A stretch of DNA of 64,000 bases, from contig CM074808.1 in assembly GCA_037447605.1 (NCBI GenBank), forward strand, positions 575,665 to 639,664. Reading direction: 5' to 3'. The notes under the pieces were generated by a model. That model did not search any database and was not told where the DNA came from. It saw only the letters and a program-made list of their open reading frames with translations. Positions 62,980 through 64,000 of this stretch are shown in pieces. Numbering within the stretch: the stretch's first letter is position 1; each line of letters begins with the position of its first letter. Origin of the DNA: Zygnema circumcarinatum (Eukaryota > Streptophyta > Zygnematophyceae > Zygnematales > Zygnemataceae). Both the position numbers and the translations under genes were made by a program.

Positions 62980-63405
62980 AAGTGAGAGAGAAAAAAAGAG
63001 AGAAAGAGAGAGAGACACACACACACACCTGATAGGAGTGTCCTCAAGAATGACAAACTCCTTCCACCCCTCCTTCCCCCCCTTCCCCTGCTGCTGCAGC
63101 TGCGGAGGCTCAAACCACGCACCTGCCACTGCGGCGGAGCGGCGCTTAGGGCTGAGGAGGGGCCTCGCCCGGGCGGGCGGCAGCTGGCGGGGGAGCGCTC
63201 TTGCAGCGTCAGCTTGGAAGGGGGAGAAGGACGGGGAGGGGAGGCCCGCCATGGCCGCCCACCTCGAGCTTGCAGGGCCCGCCATGACTGCGAGCTTCTC
63301 GTTACCGAAAGGTTGTACGGCGCGGATGTCAGTTGGGCGCAAGGCTGCGATGGGAAGAATCCATGGGGATGGAGAGGCATGGAACCTTGGTAGGGAAAAT
63401 GGCAT
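59544..63405 (-). CDS. FkbM-family SAM-dependent methyltransferase
   Basis: Minus-strand exons: about 63405-63029, 62804-62673, 62505-62431, 62226-62124, 61806-61751, 61504-61442, 61206-61132, 60882-60784, 60265-60213, 59983-59848, 59666-59544. The last ten are mutually in frame (304 residues plus stop). Motifs in order: EIEFIYEEIFLHQHYLRE, the SAM-binding GKIVFDVGANVGLFTIF, VVLSFEPIPAIFEAL, AEFTFYEGAAGWSTM, VECPLKSISQILAE, RIDLLKVDVERAEMQVLEG, VQQLVVEVHDIDGRLNRV and KGTSLYTVHATRR. These follow the FkbM domain from motif I to the end. The family O-methylates natural products, sugars or lipids; the substrate here is unknown. The first exon, with ATG 63405 or 63285, is Pro/Ala/Ser-rich (transit-like). 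Its end phase does not match the next exon, so the 5' end is unresolved. Confidence 0.8.
60470..60765. repeat. CT/CCT low-complexity tract in an intron
   Basis: C/T-rich sequence (CTCTCC, CCCT and a closing (CT)n run at 60717-60752), within the methyltransferase intron between exons 60882-60784 and 60265-60213. Not coding. Confidence 0.85.
61668..61735. repeat. (GA)n microsatellite
   Basis: GA run of about 65 bp with minor interruptions, in a methyltransferase intron. A similar GA-rich tract lies at 62945-63020 in the first intron. Confidence 0.9.
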
Positions 63406-63836
63406 TGAACTGACGATGGCGATGCCATCAAATGTACATGGACAACAGCAGAATGTGGAACCACGAAGAAGGGACCTTCCTCTCAGCTTCATAATCATAT
63501 TTAATAGTGTTTCTAAGCAGCCATCTCCTTCGCTGAATTTTTTGATGAGTGAATGTTTTTCAGATTAGTCGAGGGGATTTGATTGGGGTGAGGATTAAGA
63601 CCTTTGCTTTACCATTCCTTTAATTCTTCTTGGGCTCTTTCTTTTTCTCTGGCATGGTTTCCGTGCCATCCATCAACTCCATCAGCTCCTTTGCTTCAAG
63701 AATTGCCTCCATGTTTTGACTCCAAGAGAGATAATTCGTTTCATGAAACAAAGTAATTGACTACTCCTCTATGTCATGGTCTCTACTACGTGTAGGGCTT
63801 AACCCATATGTGGAGGGTTCCTCCACAACGATTGAT
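63406..63836. other. Upstream flank of the methyltransferase gene
   Basis: A dispersed-repeat copy lies at about 63395-63450 (GGCGATGCCATCAAATGTAC), overlapping the farthest-upstream candidate start of the methyltransferase. The remainder has no recognised gene. Confidence 0.5.
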
Positions 63837-63843
63837 GATGATC

Positions 63844-63874
<31 letters not shown>

Positions 63875-64000
63875 TGATGTGATGTGATGTGATGTGATGT
63901 GATGTGATGTGATGCGATGTGATGTGATGTGATGTGATGTGATGTGATGTGATGTGATGTGATGTGATGTGATGTGATGTGATGTGATGTGATGTGATGT
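63837..64000. repeat. GAT trinucleotide run passing into a (GATGT)n pentamer array
   Basis: A GATGAT run at 63837-63872 changes into GATGT pentamers that continue to the window edge, with one GATGC variant near 63911. The array extends beyond the window. Confidence 0.95.

Noticed and set aside
63873-64000. GATGT array considered as a telomere
   Set aside because: The unit is not TTTAGGG-like; it is a plain pentamer satellite at the window edge.

Overview
The window reads as nuclear DNA of a streptophyte (land-plant-lineage) alga; a zygnematophyte-type green alga is my best guess. The evidence is direct: genes have many short GT-AG introns, and the gene set includes families typical of the plant lineage (COBRA-like protein, plant-type subtilase, CBM22-GH10 xylanase, ACOT9-type thioesterase, cytosolic-type glutamine synthetase). 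The species is inference. The sequence is unusually full of simple repeats (GA/CT, GGGAGA, CCCT, 7-mers, GATGT), mostly in introns and intergenic DNA, and has two assembly gaps (100 N and 10 N).

Layout: (1) 0.1-4.0 kb, glutamine synthetase on +, 14 exons. (2) 4-8.3 kb, intergenic, with a 1-kb purine-rich tract, a long hairpin and a CCT-type 7-mer array. (3) 8.4-11.3 kb, cationic amino-acid transporter on -, 5 exons. (4) 12.0-14.5 kb, an unrecognised basic/acidic protein on +. (5) 15.1-15.9 kb, a decayed fragment resembling the C-terminal end of a retroelement polyprotein. (6) 16.5-20.9 kb, COBRA-like GPI-anchored protein on +, interrupted by long microsatellites and a gap. (7) 22.1-25.0 kb, acyl-CoA thioesterase on +. 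(8) 25.8-27.6 kb, cytochrome b561-type membrane protein on -. (9) 27.6-31.2 kb, gene-free, with an unusual ATTCC/inverted-repeat satellite. (10) 31.3-45.1 kb, a giant proline-rich (probably hydroxyproline-rich) wall protein locus: a signal peptide and globular domain at the 5' end, about 11 kb of proline-coding minisatellites, and a second copy of the same globular domain at the 3' end. (11) 46.5-52.3 kb, GH10 xylanase with three CBM22 modules on +. (12) 52.9-59.2 kb, subtilisin-like protease on +. (13) 59.5-63.4 kb, FkbM-type methyltransferase on -. (14) The right edge is a GATGT pentamer array.

Four genes in the 16-59 kb part (COBRA-like, proline-rich protein, xylanase, subtilase) belong to cell-wall or secretory biology, so the neighbourhood is wall-themed, though plant-lineage genes are not usually co-transcribed and no operon-like organisation is implied. 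The most novel item is the proline-rich locus: two homologous cysteine-containing domains (each with an ENxC..LPL..IQL core) bracket a giant repeat array whose 123-bp unit is open in all three forward frames. Exon coordinates were worked out by hand from reading-frame continuity, splice signals and family conservation. Boundaries flagged as uncertain should be treated so.
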